Source of the DNA: an uncultured Flavobacteriales bacterium
Lineage (GTDB): Bacteria; Bacteroidota; Bacteroidia; Flavobacteriales; Schleiferiaceae
Reading direction: 5' to 3'
Assembly (NCBI GenBank): GCA_937929815.1
Contig: CALFUW010000059.1
Location: 1-58,151, forward strand
Length of the DNA stretch: 58,151 nt
Part shown: positions 28,081 to 37,690 of the stretch, in pieces
How the letters are laid out: each line of letters opens with the position of its first letter
Numbering within the stretch: position 1 is the first letter of the stretch
Position numbers and translations under genes: made by a program
The notes under the pieces: model-generated
Databases searched by the model: none
Seen by the model: only the letters and a program-made list of their open reading frames with translations
What the model was told of the DNA's origin: nothing

Positions 28081-28107
28081 GCCACCTCTCGTTTTGGGTG
28101 GCTTTTT
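28081..28107 (+). terminator. Terminator after tRNA-Leu
   Basis: Stem GCCACC (28081-28086) / GGTGGC (28097-28102) with a 10-base loop, followed by TTTTT. It lies 10 bases after the tRNA. Confidence 0.85.
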
Positions 28108-28169
28108 ATTAAATTTTTCTTAATACCTTAAATGTAAGCACTCCCTGGTATCACTGGTCTATGAAATTC

Positions 28170-28177
28170 TATCTTTG
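28170..28177 (+). promoter_or_regulatory. -7 promoter box of gatB
   Basis: TATCTTTG matches TAnnTTTG exactly. It ends 28 bases before the gatB ATG. A weak TGG about 21 bases upstream is the only -33 candidate. Confidence 0.55.
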
Positions 28178-28205
28178 CATTTGCATTATCCCGGAATTTA
28201 CGTAA

Positions 28206-29657
28206 ATGATTTATAAAGGTTACGAAGCAGTAATAGGCCTCGAAATTCACGTTCAACTCAAAACTAAGAGCAAGGCATTTTCAGCAGATCCAATATCATT
28301 CGGGGCGAAACCCAATACACAGGTAAACCCTATAAGCCTTGGACATCCTGGAACCTTGCCGGTACTGAATACATCTGCCGTGGAGTATGCAGTGCGACTT
28401 GGGCTGGCTTGCCAATCCAACATTACTTCTTTTAACAAATTCGCCAGAAAAAACTATTTTTATGCGGATCTGCCCAAAGGGTATCAAATTTCTCAATACA
28501 CAACTCCAATATGCACTGATGGTTTCGTCGTTATAAAAGATGCGGACGGTAAAGACAAAACCATCGGCCTGATTCGTATACACATCGAAGAGGATTCAGG
28601 AAAGAGCATTCATGACATAGATCCTTATTTTACCTTGATCGATTTGAACAGAGCCGGTACACCCCTGCTCGAAATTGTGAGCAAGCCTGACTTTCGAAAT
28701 GGGCAGGAAGCTTACAACTACCTTGCAGAAATGAGAAAACTGGTTCGATATCTCGACATTTCAGACGGCAACATGGAAGAAGGCTCTCTTCGCTGTGATG
28801 TAAATATATCCGTCCGAAAAGTTGGAACAGAGACATTCGGAACAAAAGTTGAAATCAAAAACATGAACTCTTTCCGCAATGTACAAAGAGCCATTGACTT
28901 CGAAATAGTCCGTCAGGTAGATTGCTTAGATAATGGTGACACCATCCCCCAGGAGACCCGCACGTATGACCCGCTGAAGAATACCACCAGTGTAATGCGT
29001 ACCAAAGAAGATGCCCACGACTACAGATACTTTACCGATCCTGATCTGGCTCCGTTAATCCTGACAGATGAATACATTCAATCGGTGCGCAAGGCAATGC
29101 CGGCTCTTCCATGGGAAATAAAAAATACCCTGATTCAAGAGCACGGCCTTTCTGAATATGACGCTGCACAGATTTGCGAGCTTAAAGAAGAAGCTCAGTA
29201 TTACATGGAATGTATTCAATACAGTTCAAGTTATAAAAATATAGCAAATTACATACTCGGACCCGTGCGTTCATACCTAAACGATAAGGCTATACCAATC
29301 ACTTCATTTCCAATTAGTCCAATGAAGTTAGCCGAACTGATTCAATTGGTCGATAAGGATTTAGTGAGTCACTCAGTTGCTCAAGGCAAACTATTTCAGG
29401 CACTGCTTAAAGATCCAGATGCACATCCCGAACAACTGGCCCGACATCTCAATCTGGTCCAAGTGCGGGACGAAGATGCACTTACTCAAACCGCGAAAGA
29501 AGTACTCGATGCCATGCCTGAAAAAGTAGCCCAGTACAAAGCGGGAAAAACCGGTTTGCTAGGCTTGTTTATGGGAGAAGTCATGAAGAGATCTCAAGGA
29601 AAGGCAGATCCAAAGCTTGCAACTACAATACTGCATAATCTATTAAATCAAAACTAA
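28206..29657 (+). CDS. gatB: Asp-tRNA(Asn)/Glu-tRNA(Gln) amidotransferase subunit B
   Basis: 483 residues, full length. The N-terminal catalytic cradle begins YEAVIGLEIHVQLKTKSK and contains FYADLPKGYQISQY, RIHIEEDSGKS and DLNRAGTPLLEIVSKPD, all hallmark GatB blocks. The EEGSLRCDVNISVR and KVEIKNMNSFRNV motifs bind Mg2+ and the tRNA. The C-terminal YqeY-like helical tail (about residues 330-483) ends GLLGLFMGEVMKRSQGKADP. With GatA and GatC it converts misacylated Glu-tRNA(Gln) or Asp-tRNA(Asn) to the correct amide form. GatA and GatC are not in the window. The gene follows tRNA-Leu with its own promoter and is 13 bases before a thioredoxin lipoprotein gene. Confidence 0.96.
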   Translation: MIYKGYEAVIGLEIHVQLKTKSKAFSADPISFGAKPNTQVNPISLGHPGTLPVLNTSAVEYAVRLGLACQSNITSFNKFARKNYFYADLPKGYQISQYTTPICTDGFVVIKDADGKDKTIGLIRIHIEEDSGKSIHDIDPYFTLIDLNRAGTPLLEIVSKPDFRNGQEAYNYLAEMRKLVRYLDISDGNMEEGSLRCDVNISVRKVGTETFGTKVEIKNMNSFRNVQRAIDFEIVRQVDCLDNGDTIPQETRTYDPLKNTTSVMRTKEDAHDYRYFTDPDLAPLILTDEYIQSVRKAMPALPWEIKNTLIQEHGLSEYDAAQICELKEEAQYYMECIQYSSSYKNIANYILGPVRSYLNDKAIPITSFPISPMKLAELIQLVDKDLVSHSVAQGKLFQALLKDPDAHPEQLARHLNLVQVRDEDALTQTAKEVLDAMPEKVAQYKAGKTGLLGLFMGEVMKRSQGKADPKLATTILHNLLNQN

Positions 29658-29670
29658 TATCCACGTCCTA

Positions 29671-30867
29671 ATGAAAATCAAAACCATTTTTATCACCCTT
29701 TCTATCACACTGCTGATTGCTTCATCCTGTAGTCTTTTTACTCCAAAAAATCAAGCGGTGCTCAATATGGATATATCCAATACGCGCAAAATTGCTGTTT
29801 TGCTCGCTGACACCATGCAGGCAATCACCATTGACTCATTGGACATACCAAGCTCCGGGAGACTTACATACAAAATAAAACTGTCTGAACCCGGCTTTTA
29901 TGTTCTAGACCTACTCCAGGGTAAGCGGATACCTCTCTATCTGGAGCCTGGTGATTATATTACCATTAAAGCTGATGCTACATCAGACTTTGAGGGAGAT
30001 ATGCTCTCTGGTTCTGAAGGGTTAGAAATTTTGAATCAAATAAATAAAGAAAACTTTATTTCTTTTCAACTTATCGACAGTTTGGAAAATGAGTTGTCTG
30101 ACGCAGAAAGCAATGGAACGTACAACAGTGAAATCAGGGCTAATCTCGATGCTGCCTACGAATCAAGAGTAAAACAACACCAAAAGGCCCTCTTGGAAAT
30201 TATTGAAAAATACCACAATAAACTTCCGGTCATTTTTGCATTTTATCAAAGTCTGGGTCAGTATCCTCTGATTAACCCTATGGAGAATTTTGAAATCTTT
30301 GAAAAGGTAGAAAAAGGATTAAATAAAAAATATCCAAACAATATGCATTCCATCTTTTTTGCAAACAGAAATGCAAAAATTAAGGAAATGGTTGAATTGG
30401 ATCGCAAGCGACGCGAAAATGCTGCCCGCATTAAAGAGGGCAACCCTATGCCTGACATTACACTTGCAAATGATGCAGGTGAAATCATTTCGCTGTCATC
30501 ACTGAAAGGAAAAGCTGTATTGGTAGACTTTTGGGCTGCCTGGTGTCGCCCCTGCAGGATGAATAACCCCAAAATCGTATCTCTTTACAACAAATATAAA
30601 AATCAAGGCTTCACAGTCTACAGTGTATCTCTCGATGGAATTCCTAACCAACCCTCGCCTCGCGATGCCTGGCTGGCTGCAATACAGGAAGATAAACTCG
30701 ACTGGCCATATCACGTAAGTGAGCTTATGGGTTGGAACTCAAGTGTAGTTAATGATTTTGGTATAGAAAACATACCTTACGTAATCCTGCTGGATAAAAA
30801 TGGAAATATAGCTGCAGTAAATCCTCCAATCGATATGCTGGAATCCATTTTAAAAGGGCTTTTATAA
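29671..30867 (+). CDS. Thioredoxin-fold lipoprotein (TlpA family) with N-terminal DUF4369-like domain
   Basis: 398 residues. The lipoprotein signal peptide has its lipobox at SSCS (Cys 20). Residues about 30-130 form a beta domain with GRLTYKIKLSEPGFYVLDL and 'LYLEPGDYITIKAD', as in the DUF4369 domain of Bacteroidota thiol-disulfide reductases. A helical linker (about 135-255) follows, then the thioredoxin domain: GNPMPDITLANDAGEIISL, active site WCRPC with Cys 292 and 295, and the cis-Pro loop ENIPYVILLDKNG. It probably works as a periplasmic, membrane-anchored disulfide reductase; its client is unknown. It lies 13 bases after gatB and ends before a bidirectional terminator. Confidence 0.85.
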   Translation: MKIKTIFITLSITLLIASSCSLFTPKNQAVLNMDISNTRKIAVLLADTMQAITIDSLDIPSSGRLTYKIKLSEPGFYVLDLLQGKRIPLYLEPGDYITIKADATSDFEGDMLSGSEGLEILNQINKENFISFQLIDSLENELSDAESNGTYNSEIRANLDAAYESRVKQHQKALLEIIEKYHNKLPVIFAFYQSLGQYPLINPMENFEIFEKVEKGLNKKYPNNMHSIFFANRNAKIKEMVELDRKRRENAARIKEGNPMPDITLANDAGEIISLSSLKGKAVLVDFWAAWCRPCRMNNPKIVSLYNKYKNQGFTVYSVSLDGIPNQPSPRDAWLAAIQEDKLDWPYHVSELMGWNSSVVNDFGIENIPYVILLDKNGNIAAVNPPIDMLESILKGLL

Positions 30868-30891
30868 TAAATCGATTTAATTAGAAAAGAC

Positions 30892-30923
30892 AAAACCCGC
30901 ATATTTCGAAATGCGGGTTTTTT
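30892..30923. terminator. Bidirectional terminator between convergent genes
   Basis: A 10-bp stem AAACCCGCAT (30893-30902) / ATGCGGGTTT (30911-30920) with an 8-base loop and T-runs on both strands. It lies between the thioredoxin lipoprotein gene and the minus-strand gene that ends at 30926. Confidence 0.9.
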
Positions 30924-30925
30924 AA

Positions 30926-31297
30926 TTACACGTTGAAAGCTGTCTTCGAAATATAGAAATAAGATAAAAACAACGCTATCAAGTTTAGATAAAGAGCTAT
31001 ATTCCATCGTTTAATGGTTTTTTTGAGCTGTAATATCTCATCTTTATCATTTTGATCTAGCTCTACCGGAAACAAGAGAGGATACATCCACAAAGCTTTA
31101 ATTCTCGTTTGTCGTTCGACAGGGTCTTGCCAATCAAATAATACCAAATCTAATGGCTGAGAAGTTTCTGATTTATTTCTTTTTTTCTCTTGTGCCAAAA
31201 TCAATCTGTAATGGCAATACACTTTGAGATAATACAACACAAAGAGCGCCATGGTGGTAACAATAAAAATAAAATACCCTAAAAACTGACCTATCAT
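30926..31297 (-). CDS. Small membrane protein of unknown function
   Basis: 123 residues. A first membrane helix (residues about 4-24, FLGYFIFIVTTMALFVLYYL) and a second near the C-terminus (about 98-117, IALYLNLIALFLSYFYI) enclose a charged cytoplasmic loop (QEKKRNKSETSQ, DWQDPVERQTRIKAL). I do not recognise the family. The start ATG at 31297 abuts the stop codon of the glycosyltransferase gene (31298), and that gene overlaps smpB, so the three are a translationally coupled minus-strand unit. Confidence 0.65.
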   Translation of the reverse strand: MIGQFLGYFIFIVTTMALFVLYYLKVYCHYRLILAQEKKRNKSETSQPLDLVLFDWQDPVERQTRIKALWMYPLLFPVELDQNDKDEILQLKKTIKRWNIALYLNLIALFLSYFYISKTAFNV

Positions 31298-32077
31298 TTA
31301 TGCACTATTTACTCTATATAATTCCTTCAGCTTAACATACCTTTCAAAAACTCCCCACGCCTGAACCGCACTGATTACAAGGCCCGGCCATCCATCTCTG
31401 AAGCCTTGCTGTATAATATAGTGCTTCAGAAAACGAAATAACGGCTTACCGACAATATGTAATAGCCCGGGCTTTATGCCTTTGTAATACAAATCGGTGC
31501 TTTGCCATGTTGCATAACGATGGATTTTTTCTATATATTCATTGAATCCCTTATATGTGTAGTGAAGCAGCGGCTCATTAATCAAGCCGATATTTCCACT
31601 ACAATCCATTTCTTCATGCACAGGCACGTCGGGATAGCGGCACAAACCATCGTTGAAGATCAATCTGATCACTTTATCACCTTGCCAACCGCTGAAGCGG
31701 ATCCATCGTCCCATAAAATTGTTTTTCCGTCGGATCCAGTAGGCTTTGTATACTCCTGAGTCATTATTTACAATGTTATTGATGTGTTTTTTTAACTCAG
31801 ATGTCACCTCTTCATCAGCATCAAGTATCAGGGTCCAGCACTTGTCAAGTCGGTCAAGACCGCGATTCTTCTGCTTGGCCGGAGTGTCATAAGGATGTTT
31901 TACTATTTCAACACCTTCAAATTCTGAAGCTATTAAATAAGTCATGTCACTGCTATGGCTGTCAAGCATAATAAGCACAACATCAGCCCATCCAATTACA
32001 CTCTTGAGTACCCGACCTATGTTGTCCTGCTCATTGCCGGCTGTTATTAATACCTGTAATTTACCTGATTTGCTCAT
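31298..32077 (-). CDS. Family 2 glycosyltransferase, WaaE/KdtX-like
   Basis: 259 residues. N-terminal GT-A fold: [35 protein letters not shown] and the metal-binding motif [18 protein letters not shown]. The course ADEEV...[27 protein letters not shown] and VHEEMDCSG is shared with LPS core glucosyltransferases WaaE/KdtX, which add a sugar to heptose in many Gram-negative bacteria. Thus a role in lipopolysaccharide or other surface glycan assembly at the inner membrane is likely; donor and acceptor are not known. Its first bases overlap the smpB stop by 4 (ATGA-type junction). Confidence 0.85.
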   Translation of the reverse strand: MSKSGKLQVLITAGNEQDNIGRVLKSVIGWADVVLIMLDSHSSDMTYLIASEFEGVEIVKHPYDTPAKQKNRGLDRLDKCWTLILDADEEVTSELKKHINNIVNNDSGVYKAYWIRRKNNFMGRWIRFSGWQGDKVIRLIFNDGLCRYPDVPVHEEMDCSGNIGLINEPLLHYTYKGFNEYIEKIHRYATWQSTDLYYKGIKPGLLHIVGKPLFRFLKHYIIQQGFRDGWPGLVISAVQAWGVFERYVKLKELYRVNSA

Positions 32078-32535
32078 ATACGCATACGTTCCATTTCTCT
32101 CTTTTGGTCACGCTCCTTAATACTTTCTCGCTTGTCAAAGAGTTTTTTGCCACGGACAAGGGCTATTTCCAGCTTTGCAAAGCCTCTTTCAGAGATAAAC
32201 AGAGATAATGGCACAATGGTAAGACCTTGATTTTTTACAGAATCTCTTAGTTTTTTTAACTCTCTGTGATTCAAAAGAAGTTTTCGATCCCGAAGCGGAT
32301 CGTGATTCATTATGTTGCCATAAGTGTATTCTGCTATGTGCATATTTTTTACAAAGAGTTCATCTCCTTTGAAGAAGCAATAGCTGTCGGAAAGGTTGAC
32401 TTTGCTCTGCCGGACGGATTTAATCTCTGTGCCCGTCAGTACTATACCGGCCACATATTTATCCAGCACCTCATACTCAAAGCGCGCTCTTCGATTCTGA
32501 ATCGAAACTTTTTTTTCCAATTTCCCGGATGACAT
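32074..32535 (-). CDS. smpB: SsrA-binding protein
   Basis: 153 residues. Diagnostic blocks: [29 protein letters not shown], '[21 protein letters not shown]' (split over strands), and the C-terminal tail [25 protein letters not shown] that reads the ribosomal mRNA channel. SmpB binds tmRNA and rescues stalled ribosomes. The tmRNA gene (ssrA) is not visible in the window. Its start ATG lies only four bases after a consensus -7 promoter box, which suggests a leaderless transcript. Confidence 0.95.
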   Translation of the reverse strand: MSSGKLEKKVSIQNRRARFEYEVLDKYVAGIVLTGTEIKSVRQSKVNLSDSYCFFKGDELFVKNMHIAEYTYGNIMNHDPLRDRKLLLNHRELKKLRDSVKNQGLTIVPLSLFISERGFAKLEIALVRGKKLFDKRESIKERDQKREMERMRI

Positions 32536-32539
32536 AGTG

Positions 32540-32547
32540 CAAAGGTA
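32540..32547 (-). promoter_or_regulatory. -7 promoter box of smpB, four bases from the ATG
   Basis: The minus strand reads TACCTTTG, a perfect TAnnTTTG match, then four bases and the smpB ATG (32535). With a transcription start about 4-7 bases after the box, the mRNA would have almost no 5' leader. Confidence 0.6.
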
Positions 32548-32755
32548 CGTGCATCATGTCAGAGCAATATCGGGCTTTACTTTTTTTGATTCAAGCTGTA
32601 TGGATACATTTTGTTTGAGTTTATCTGTCGAAGTTTTTCACAAGCATTTGTAGGGTGCAAATCGTTTGTTTTGATTTCAACTGATATAATCACTATGATC
32701 TCCGCTTCACCTGACTTTATTTGCACTTGATTCCTTGAGTTTTTTTTTAATTAGT

Positions 32756-33478
32756 ATGTCAAAAGATAACTCCCCTGACATAAAGCCGTTTCTGATTTTT
32801 GGCTTGCAATTACATCATCATTCATCGAGCATAAAAATCGGTACGGATGCTGTCCTTTTAAGCGCATCCATACGTAGATATTCTGCTGCACATCGTATTC
32901 TCGATATAGGCTGTGGATGTGGTATTATCGGACTTTCGTTTTTGAATAAACACTCTGAATCTAACCTCATTGGATTGGATATACACATGCCTTCCATTAC
33001 TCAAGCCATTTGCAACGCCCATCTCAACAACCTGTCACACCGAGCAGTCTTTCATTGTCATGATTTTCTGAATTATACATCAGACCTATTCTTTGACCTT
33101 GTCGTAAGCAATCCTCCTTTTTTTTTAAATCAACTCCATTCACCCAATGATGTAAGAAATAATGCCAGGCATGGGGACAACAACTTGTCAATATATCGTC
33201 TAATTGAAAAAGCCGGTTTGATAAATACGAAGGAATTAGTAATGATAATTCCTGAACAAATAAAATGTATGGTGCTGGATAAAGCAGAGTCATGCCAATT
33301 TTATCTGACCCGTGAAATAACAATTTTTTCCAAACCCGACTCCAGACCACCTATACGGGCTATCTTATTTTTTACTCGAGAAGAAGCAACAGAACCTCCT
33401 GAAAATCTAAAATTAACAATTCGAAACTCAAATAATAGCTTTAATGCTCAATACCTGGACTACGTGTACGACAGTTGA
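32756..33478 (+). CDS. trmN6: tRNA1(Val) (adenine-37-N6)-methyltransferase TrmN6-like
   Basis: I choose ATG 32756 (MSKDNSPDIKPF); an in-frame TTG at 32735 would only add seven residues. The protein (240 residues) has the class I SAM fold: IKIGTDAVLLSASI, motif I RILDIGCGCGIIGLSF, LIGLDIH, and the N6-adenine methylase signature VVSNPPFFLNQ. GTDAVLL and NPPFF are both typical of YfiC/TrmN6, which methylates A37 of tRNA(Val). It is soluble, stands alone and is divergent from smpB. Confidence 0.85.
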   Translation: MSKDNSPDIKPFLIFGLQLHHHSSSIKIGTDAVLLSASIRRYSAAHRILDIGCGCGIIGLSFLNKHSESNLIGLDIHMPSITQAICNAHLNNLSHRAVFHCHDFLNYTSDLFFDLVVSNPPFFLNQLHSPNDVRNNARHGDNNLSIYRLIEKAGLINTKELVMIIPEQIKCMVLDKAESCQFYLTREITIFSKPDSRPPIRAILFFTREEATEPPENLKLTIRNSNNSFNAQYLDYVYDS

Positions 33479-33622
33479 TTCATCTCGGGCGACAGATTTA
33501 GAAAATAAAAAAGGAGGTTGCAGCTTATTTGAGAAATAAAAATAAAAAACTTAAATCTGAGCAGAATTCCAACAATATGATTATGAAATCGTTAAAAAAA
33601 TTGGATTTTTGCATGTGGGAAT

Positions 33623-34717
33623 ATGAAAAACGTAACTGAAATATTAATTGGAAAAAACAATGGTGCACATATACCACTCATTGCCGGGCCATGCAGTGCA
33701 GAGAGCCATGAGCAACTTCGCTTGACTGTTTTGGAATTGATTAAAATTCCAAACCTTATTGCTGTGCGTGCGGGTGTATGGAAACCTAGAACCCGACCGG
33801 GTAGTTTTGAAGGAATCGGTGAGCACGCCCTCCACTGGATCAACGATGTAAAGCAGGAAATCGGAGTAAAGTTTGCAGTAGAAGTAGCCAATTCATGGCA
33901 GACAGAATCTGCTTTGAAAGCAGGTATTGACATCCTGTGGATTGGAGCCCGCACCACGGTCAATCCGTTTTATGTGCAGGAAATAGCCGAAGCGCTTAGA
34001 GGCACCAATGTGCCCGTGATGATTAAAAACCCTATCCACGCAGACCTTGGTCTTTGGATTGGTGCAGTGGAGCGACTTAAAAAAGCAGGACTTAACCGGC
34101 TTGTGGGGGTTCACAGAGGATTCTTTACGTCAGGCACCAGTGTTTTCAGAAATGATCCTAAATGGGAAATTCCTGTGGACTTCCGTACGTTTATGCCAGA
34201 TGTGCCCTTGTTGTGTGACCCCAGCCATATATCCGGTAAGCGAGATTATATATTGGAAATCAGCCAGGCAGCCCTTGATTTGGAAATGGATGGTCTGATG
34301 ATCGAATCTCACTACCGCCCTGAACAAGCCCTAAGTGACTCTGACCAACAGGTAACTCCTGCACATCTAAAGGAAATCATGTCCGCCCTGATTCGCCGTG
34401 AAGAAATTCCCACTAACTCAAATGCTCTGGAATCCCTCTCTCAACTAAGACATCTTATCGACGAACTAGATCATGAAATACTCCATCTGCTTGAAAAGAG
34501 AAAGCACATCGTCGAAACCATTGGAGAGCTGAAACGAAATAATAACATTACAGTTTTACAATTTAAACGCTGGTTTGAGATCGTTAACGACCGAAGCCAA
34601 TTAGCCCGTATTTTAGGTCTTGATGAAGATGTGGTTCTTGAGATTTTCCAACTTATACATCGATCAAGCATTAAGATTCAACAACAAATTCTTCAGGGTA
34701 AAACATCCGAAGTTTGA
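33623..34717 (+). CDS. Bifunctional DAHP synthase / chorismate mutase
   Basis: 364 residues. The N-terminal 265 residues are a type I-beta 3-deoxy-D-arabino-heptulosonate 7-phosphate synthase: LIAGPCSAESHEQL, AVRAGVWKPRTRPGSFEG, NPIHADLG and DPSHISGKRD (metal and phosphate ligands). The last 95 residues form an AroQ chorismate mutase with LRHLIDELDHEILHLLEKRKHIVETIGELKR. The enzyme condenses PEP and erythrose 4-phosphate at the entry of the shikimate pathway, and the mutase domain turns chorismate to prephenate and probably supplies feedback control. This synthase-first order is known from Bacteroidota. A near-match -7 box (GATTTTTG, 33604-33611) lies 11 bases before the ATG. Confidence 0.93.
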   Translation: MKNVTEILIGKNNGAHIPLIAGPCSAESHEQLRLTVLELIKIPNLIAVRAGVWKPRTRPGSFEGIGEHALHWINDVKQEIGVKFAVEVANSWQTESALKAGIDILWIGARTTVNPFYVQEIAEALRGTNVPVMIKNPIHADLGLWIGAVERLKKAGLNRLVGVHRGFFTSGTSVFRNDPKWEIPVDFRTFMPDVPLLCDPSHISGKRDYILEISQAALDLEMDGLMIESHYRPEQALSDSDQQVTPAHLKEIMSALIRREEIPTNSNALESLSQLRHLIDELDHEILHLLEKRKHIVETIGELKRNNNITVLQFKRWFEIVNDRSQLARILGLDEDVVLEIFQLIHRSSIKIQQQILQGKTSEV

Positions 34718-34824
34718 AAATAGTGTATGGTCAATTATTCGCATCTGAATGATGGGACCGATGTACATATTTCGAATATTTAAGGCTTGCTTCTGTTTAA
34801 GAATTTTTTTTTGAAATTTGGAGA

Positions 34825-37458
34825 ATGAAAACTCCTTTAACTCCAATTGCCCCGATCTACTTTATAATTGTATTATTTATTCTTTTTTCGTGCAGTAAAT
34901 CTGTTGAAGATCAGTATTCGCCTTTTCAATTTTTGACCCCTGATACCAAAGTGGTGATACACATGCATCGCCCTGAAGTCTTTTTTTCATCAATAAAAGA
35001 CCACCCGGTTTTCTCCTCTATCAAACCGACTGACCTGTATAAATACATAGCCCGGGATATTGAAATGCTTAGGCTGCTCGCAGGTGACAGTTGTATAAGA
35101 TACTCCTCGGAAAAGCCTTTGGTGGCAGGATTAGTCCTTACCGGAGCCAAGGAGTATGGTTGGATTTTCTTCACTCAACTTTTCGGAGAACTTACTCTAT
35201 CTGTCGATTCATCCCTCTACTCCATAAGTTCACATCTTTATGAAGGTGAAATCGTCTATGAAATCACAAGTGCCGTATCAAATGGTTTTTTCTTGGCACA
35301 ATCGGGCAATATTTGCCTAATCAGCCGTCACAAAGTCCTTATTGAAGAAGCCCTTCGAACCAAAAAAGGCTCCCATTCACTGGAAGAGGTACCGGCATTT
35401 AAAGAGATTTTTAAAACGGTAAACAAAAAAGATCCATTTAATGTGTTGATTAACCTCAAAGAGTTTTCAGAACTGACCAATGTTCTACTACCAAGCTATA
35501 AGAAGAAGTGGCTCAGCCAATTAGGCCAATGGGCTGCCATGGATGTCGATATTTCTGAGCCAATAATCAGATTAGATGGATTGATACAAGTACCAGACTC
35601 TCAGGGTCACTTTTTGTCTGTTTTGGCACAAAATACCCCAGTCGAAAAAAAACTAAGTCATTTGCCCATTCCCCAATTTGTAAATGCATTTGTGCATGTA
35701 AATCTCGGGAACTATGCCACGTTCTACCGAAAATACACCGAATATCTGGATCAAAACAACAAGCTCATAAAACACCAAAAACTTTGGGAAAATGATCTCA
35801 AAGCCTTTCCAAAAGGCACCATTCAGGATCATTTGAAGGGAGAGTTCGGCATTTTTTTTATTAACCAGGTCAATGATCTGTCTAGAGTTTTTTATTTCCG
35901 GACTACAAATGCCTCTAAAACTTCAGAACTCTTGCAGCTATCAAATACCAACAAACAACCTCTTTCATACAGAGGATATTCTATATATGAAATTTCAAAC
36001 TTCAAAATTCTGAACGCTTTATTTGCCAACTTTTTAAATGAAATGAACGCAGGATTTTACACTGCGATCGGCGATTTTATCGTATTGGCAGAAACTGAAG
36101 TCATATTATACAATTGCATCAACGCCTGGGAGGAGTCAAGTCTTCTGACTAAGGATAAAGAATTCGAAAAATTCACAGCAAAATCCAGCCACACCGGACA
36201 TCTGATTGCATACTCCAAAAAAAGTCATTTTCAAAAATTTCTTCTACACCAGCTAACGAAAAAAAATGATAAACTTTTACAATTATTAGAACAGTTTGGA
36301 GACCAAAATCAATCCCTGCTCCAGGTTAGTTTTTTGAATCAAAATGCATATATTTCATTTGTGCATGCAAATGAGTCAACTGATAATCAGCTCTTAAGGC
36401 AATTATGGACATTGAGAACATCAGATATCAGTTACGGTCCTGTGACGGTAACCAACCACGTAAATCAAAGTGATGAAATTTTATACCAGGACACAAAGGG
36501 AACTCTCTACGTGCTCTCCGTTGATGGGACTACCTTATGGAAAAAACAATTGGATGCTCCTATCATATATTCTACTCAATGGGATATGTATAAGAACAGT
36601 AGATTGCAGCACTTGCTCGTAACGCAACACAGCATTTATGTACTTGATCGAAATGGAAATGATGTAAAACCCTGGCCCATACACATGAAAGGCAGCATCA
36701 CAGCAGCAGCATTAATGGATTATGAAAAAAACAAAAATTACCGTTTAATCGTAGGAGAAGGTACAACACTTCATAACTTAGATACTGAAGCCAGGCCCGT
36801 AAAAGGATGGCAACTTACGAAACTTTCGGCTGCGTTGGCCTACAAACCTACACATTATTCATTTAAGGATCGCGATTACCTGCTCTTTCAGCTTCAAGAT
36901 GGCGCCATTCTCGTCACCGACAGAACAGGTGTATCCCGATTAAAAACCAATGCATACCCATATAAAACTCAAAATAAGGTAAAATTGATTTTCCCAACAG
37001 ATGACAAACCTTGGTTTGTAACATTGACCAAATCAAATGGTGAACAAGTAAACATTTTTCAGAATGGCACATTGGACAGTATTAAAATTTTTCAAGGAGC
37101 GGAATTTGGTTATCTGCAGCACGAAGATGATTTTCTCGGATACTCTTATGGAAACAAAGTGGTAGTAAGTGACTTTAAAACATTTTTTGAAAGCAGACTG
37201 CCATTTAATCCAACATACGCTCCGATTCGGTTAGAAGTAGAAGAAAGTGTGGTGTATGCTGTGGTTAGTTCTGTAGACGAAAAAGTCGCCTTGATCGGCA
37301 GTAACGGCAAGATGATCGATGGCTTTCCGGTATATGGTTCTGCTCCGCCTATCTTCGTAAGAACGACTTCAAATGAGGAAATCCTGCTTCTGACGCAATC
37401 AAATCAGGGTCACCTGATTGCATACGGAATCAACAAAAAACTTTTTATCAAGTCCTGA
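34825..37458 (+). CDS. Large lipoprotein of unknown function with C-terminal propeller-like region
   Basis: 877 residues. A lipoprotein signal peptide ends in ILFSC (Cys 23). Residues about 35-520 resemble the DUF3352 type of Bacteroidota surface proteins (long alternating helices and strands, 'FNVLINLKEFSELTNV', GNICLISRHKVLIEEAL, and HLIAYSKKSHF near the end). Residues about 535-877 have several PQQ/WD-like blades, for example GTLYVLSVDGTTLWKKQ, HSIYVLDRNGNDVKPWP and NGKMIDGFPVYG, suggesting a beta-propeller that binds another envelope protein. No catalytic residues are recognisable. It follows the DAHP synthase by 107 bases and converges with the pterin dehydratase gene with one base between the stops. 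Confidence 0.6.
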   Translation: MKTPLTPIAPIYFIIVLFILFSCSKSVEDQYSPFQFLTPDTKVVIHMHRPEVFFSSIKDHPVFSSIKPTDLYKYIARDIEMLRLLAGDSCIRYSSEKPLVAGLVLTGAKEYGWIFFTQLFGELTLSVDSSLYSISSHLYEGEIVYEITSAVSNGFFLAQSGNICLISRHKVLIEEALRTKKGSHSLEEVPAFKEIFKTVNKKDPFNVLINLKEFSELTNVLLPSYKKKWLSQLGQWAAMDVDISEPIIRLDGLIQVPDSQGHFLSVLAQNTPVEKKLSHLPIPQFVNAFVHVNLGNYATFYRKYTEYLDQNNKLIKHQKLWENDLKAFPKGTIQDHLKGEFGIFFINQVNDLSRVFYFRTTNASKTSELLQLSNTNKQPLSYRGYSIYEISNFKILNALFANFLNEMNAGFYTAIGDFIVLAETEVILYNCINAWEESSLLTKDKEFEKFTAKSSHTGHLIAYSKKSHFQKFLLHQLTKKNDKLLQLLEQFGDQNQSLLQVSFLNQNAYISFVHANESTDNQLLRQLWTLRTSDISYGPVTVTNHVNQSDEILYQDTKGTLYVLSVDGTTLWKKQLDAPIIYSTQWDMYKNSRLQHLLVTQHSIYVLDRNGNDVKPWPIHMKGSITAAALMDYEKNKNYRLIVGEGTTLHNLDTEARPVKGWQLTKLSAALAYKPTHYSFKDRDYLLFQLQDGAILVTDRTGVSRLKTNAYPYKTQNKVKLIFPTDDKPWFVTLTKSNGEQVNIFQNGTLDSIKIFQGAEFGYLQHEDDFLGYSYGNKVVVSDFKTFFESRLPFNPTYAPIRLEVEESVVYAVVSSVDEKVALIGSNGKMIDGFPVYGSAPPIFVRTTSNEEILLLTQSNQGHLIAYGINKKLFIKS

Positions 37459-37459
37459 T

Positions 37460-37690
37460 TCAGAGAAGTTTGTCAATGGCCTCCGCCAGTTTTCGATCCT
37501 TATCCGTGACGATACCGCCAGCGTCGTGGGTATTTAGTCGAATTTCAACCCGATTGTACACATTGTTCCAATTGGGATGGTGGTTCATCTTCTCTGCCAA
37601 AAAGGCAACACGGGTCATAAATCCGAATGCTTCGATGAAATCCTTAAATTCAAATTTTTTTACAAGTGTATTGTTTTCTTCCTGCCACAT
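37460..37690 (-). CDS. 4a-hydroxytetrahydrobiopterin dehydratase (PCD)
   Basis: 76 residues, slightly shorter than the usual 95-110 because the N-terminal part is trimmed. The three-histidine active site is present: [16 protein letters not shown] and [11 protein letters not shown]-type [12 protein letters not shown]. The enzyme dehydrates 4a-hydroxy-tetrahydropterin made by aromatic amino-acid hydroxylases; some bacterial members have other roles in molybdopterin or pterin metabolism. No hydroxylase gene is in the window. ATG at 37690. Confidence 0.9.
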   Translation of the reverse strand: MWQEENNTLVKKFEFKDFIEAFGFMTRVAFLAEKMNHHPNWNNVYNRVEIRLNTHDAGGIVTDKDRKLAEAIDKLL

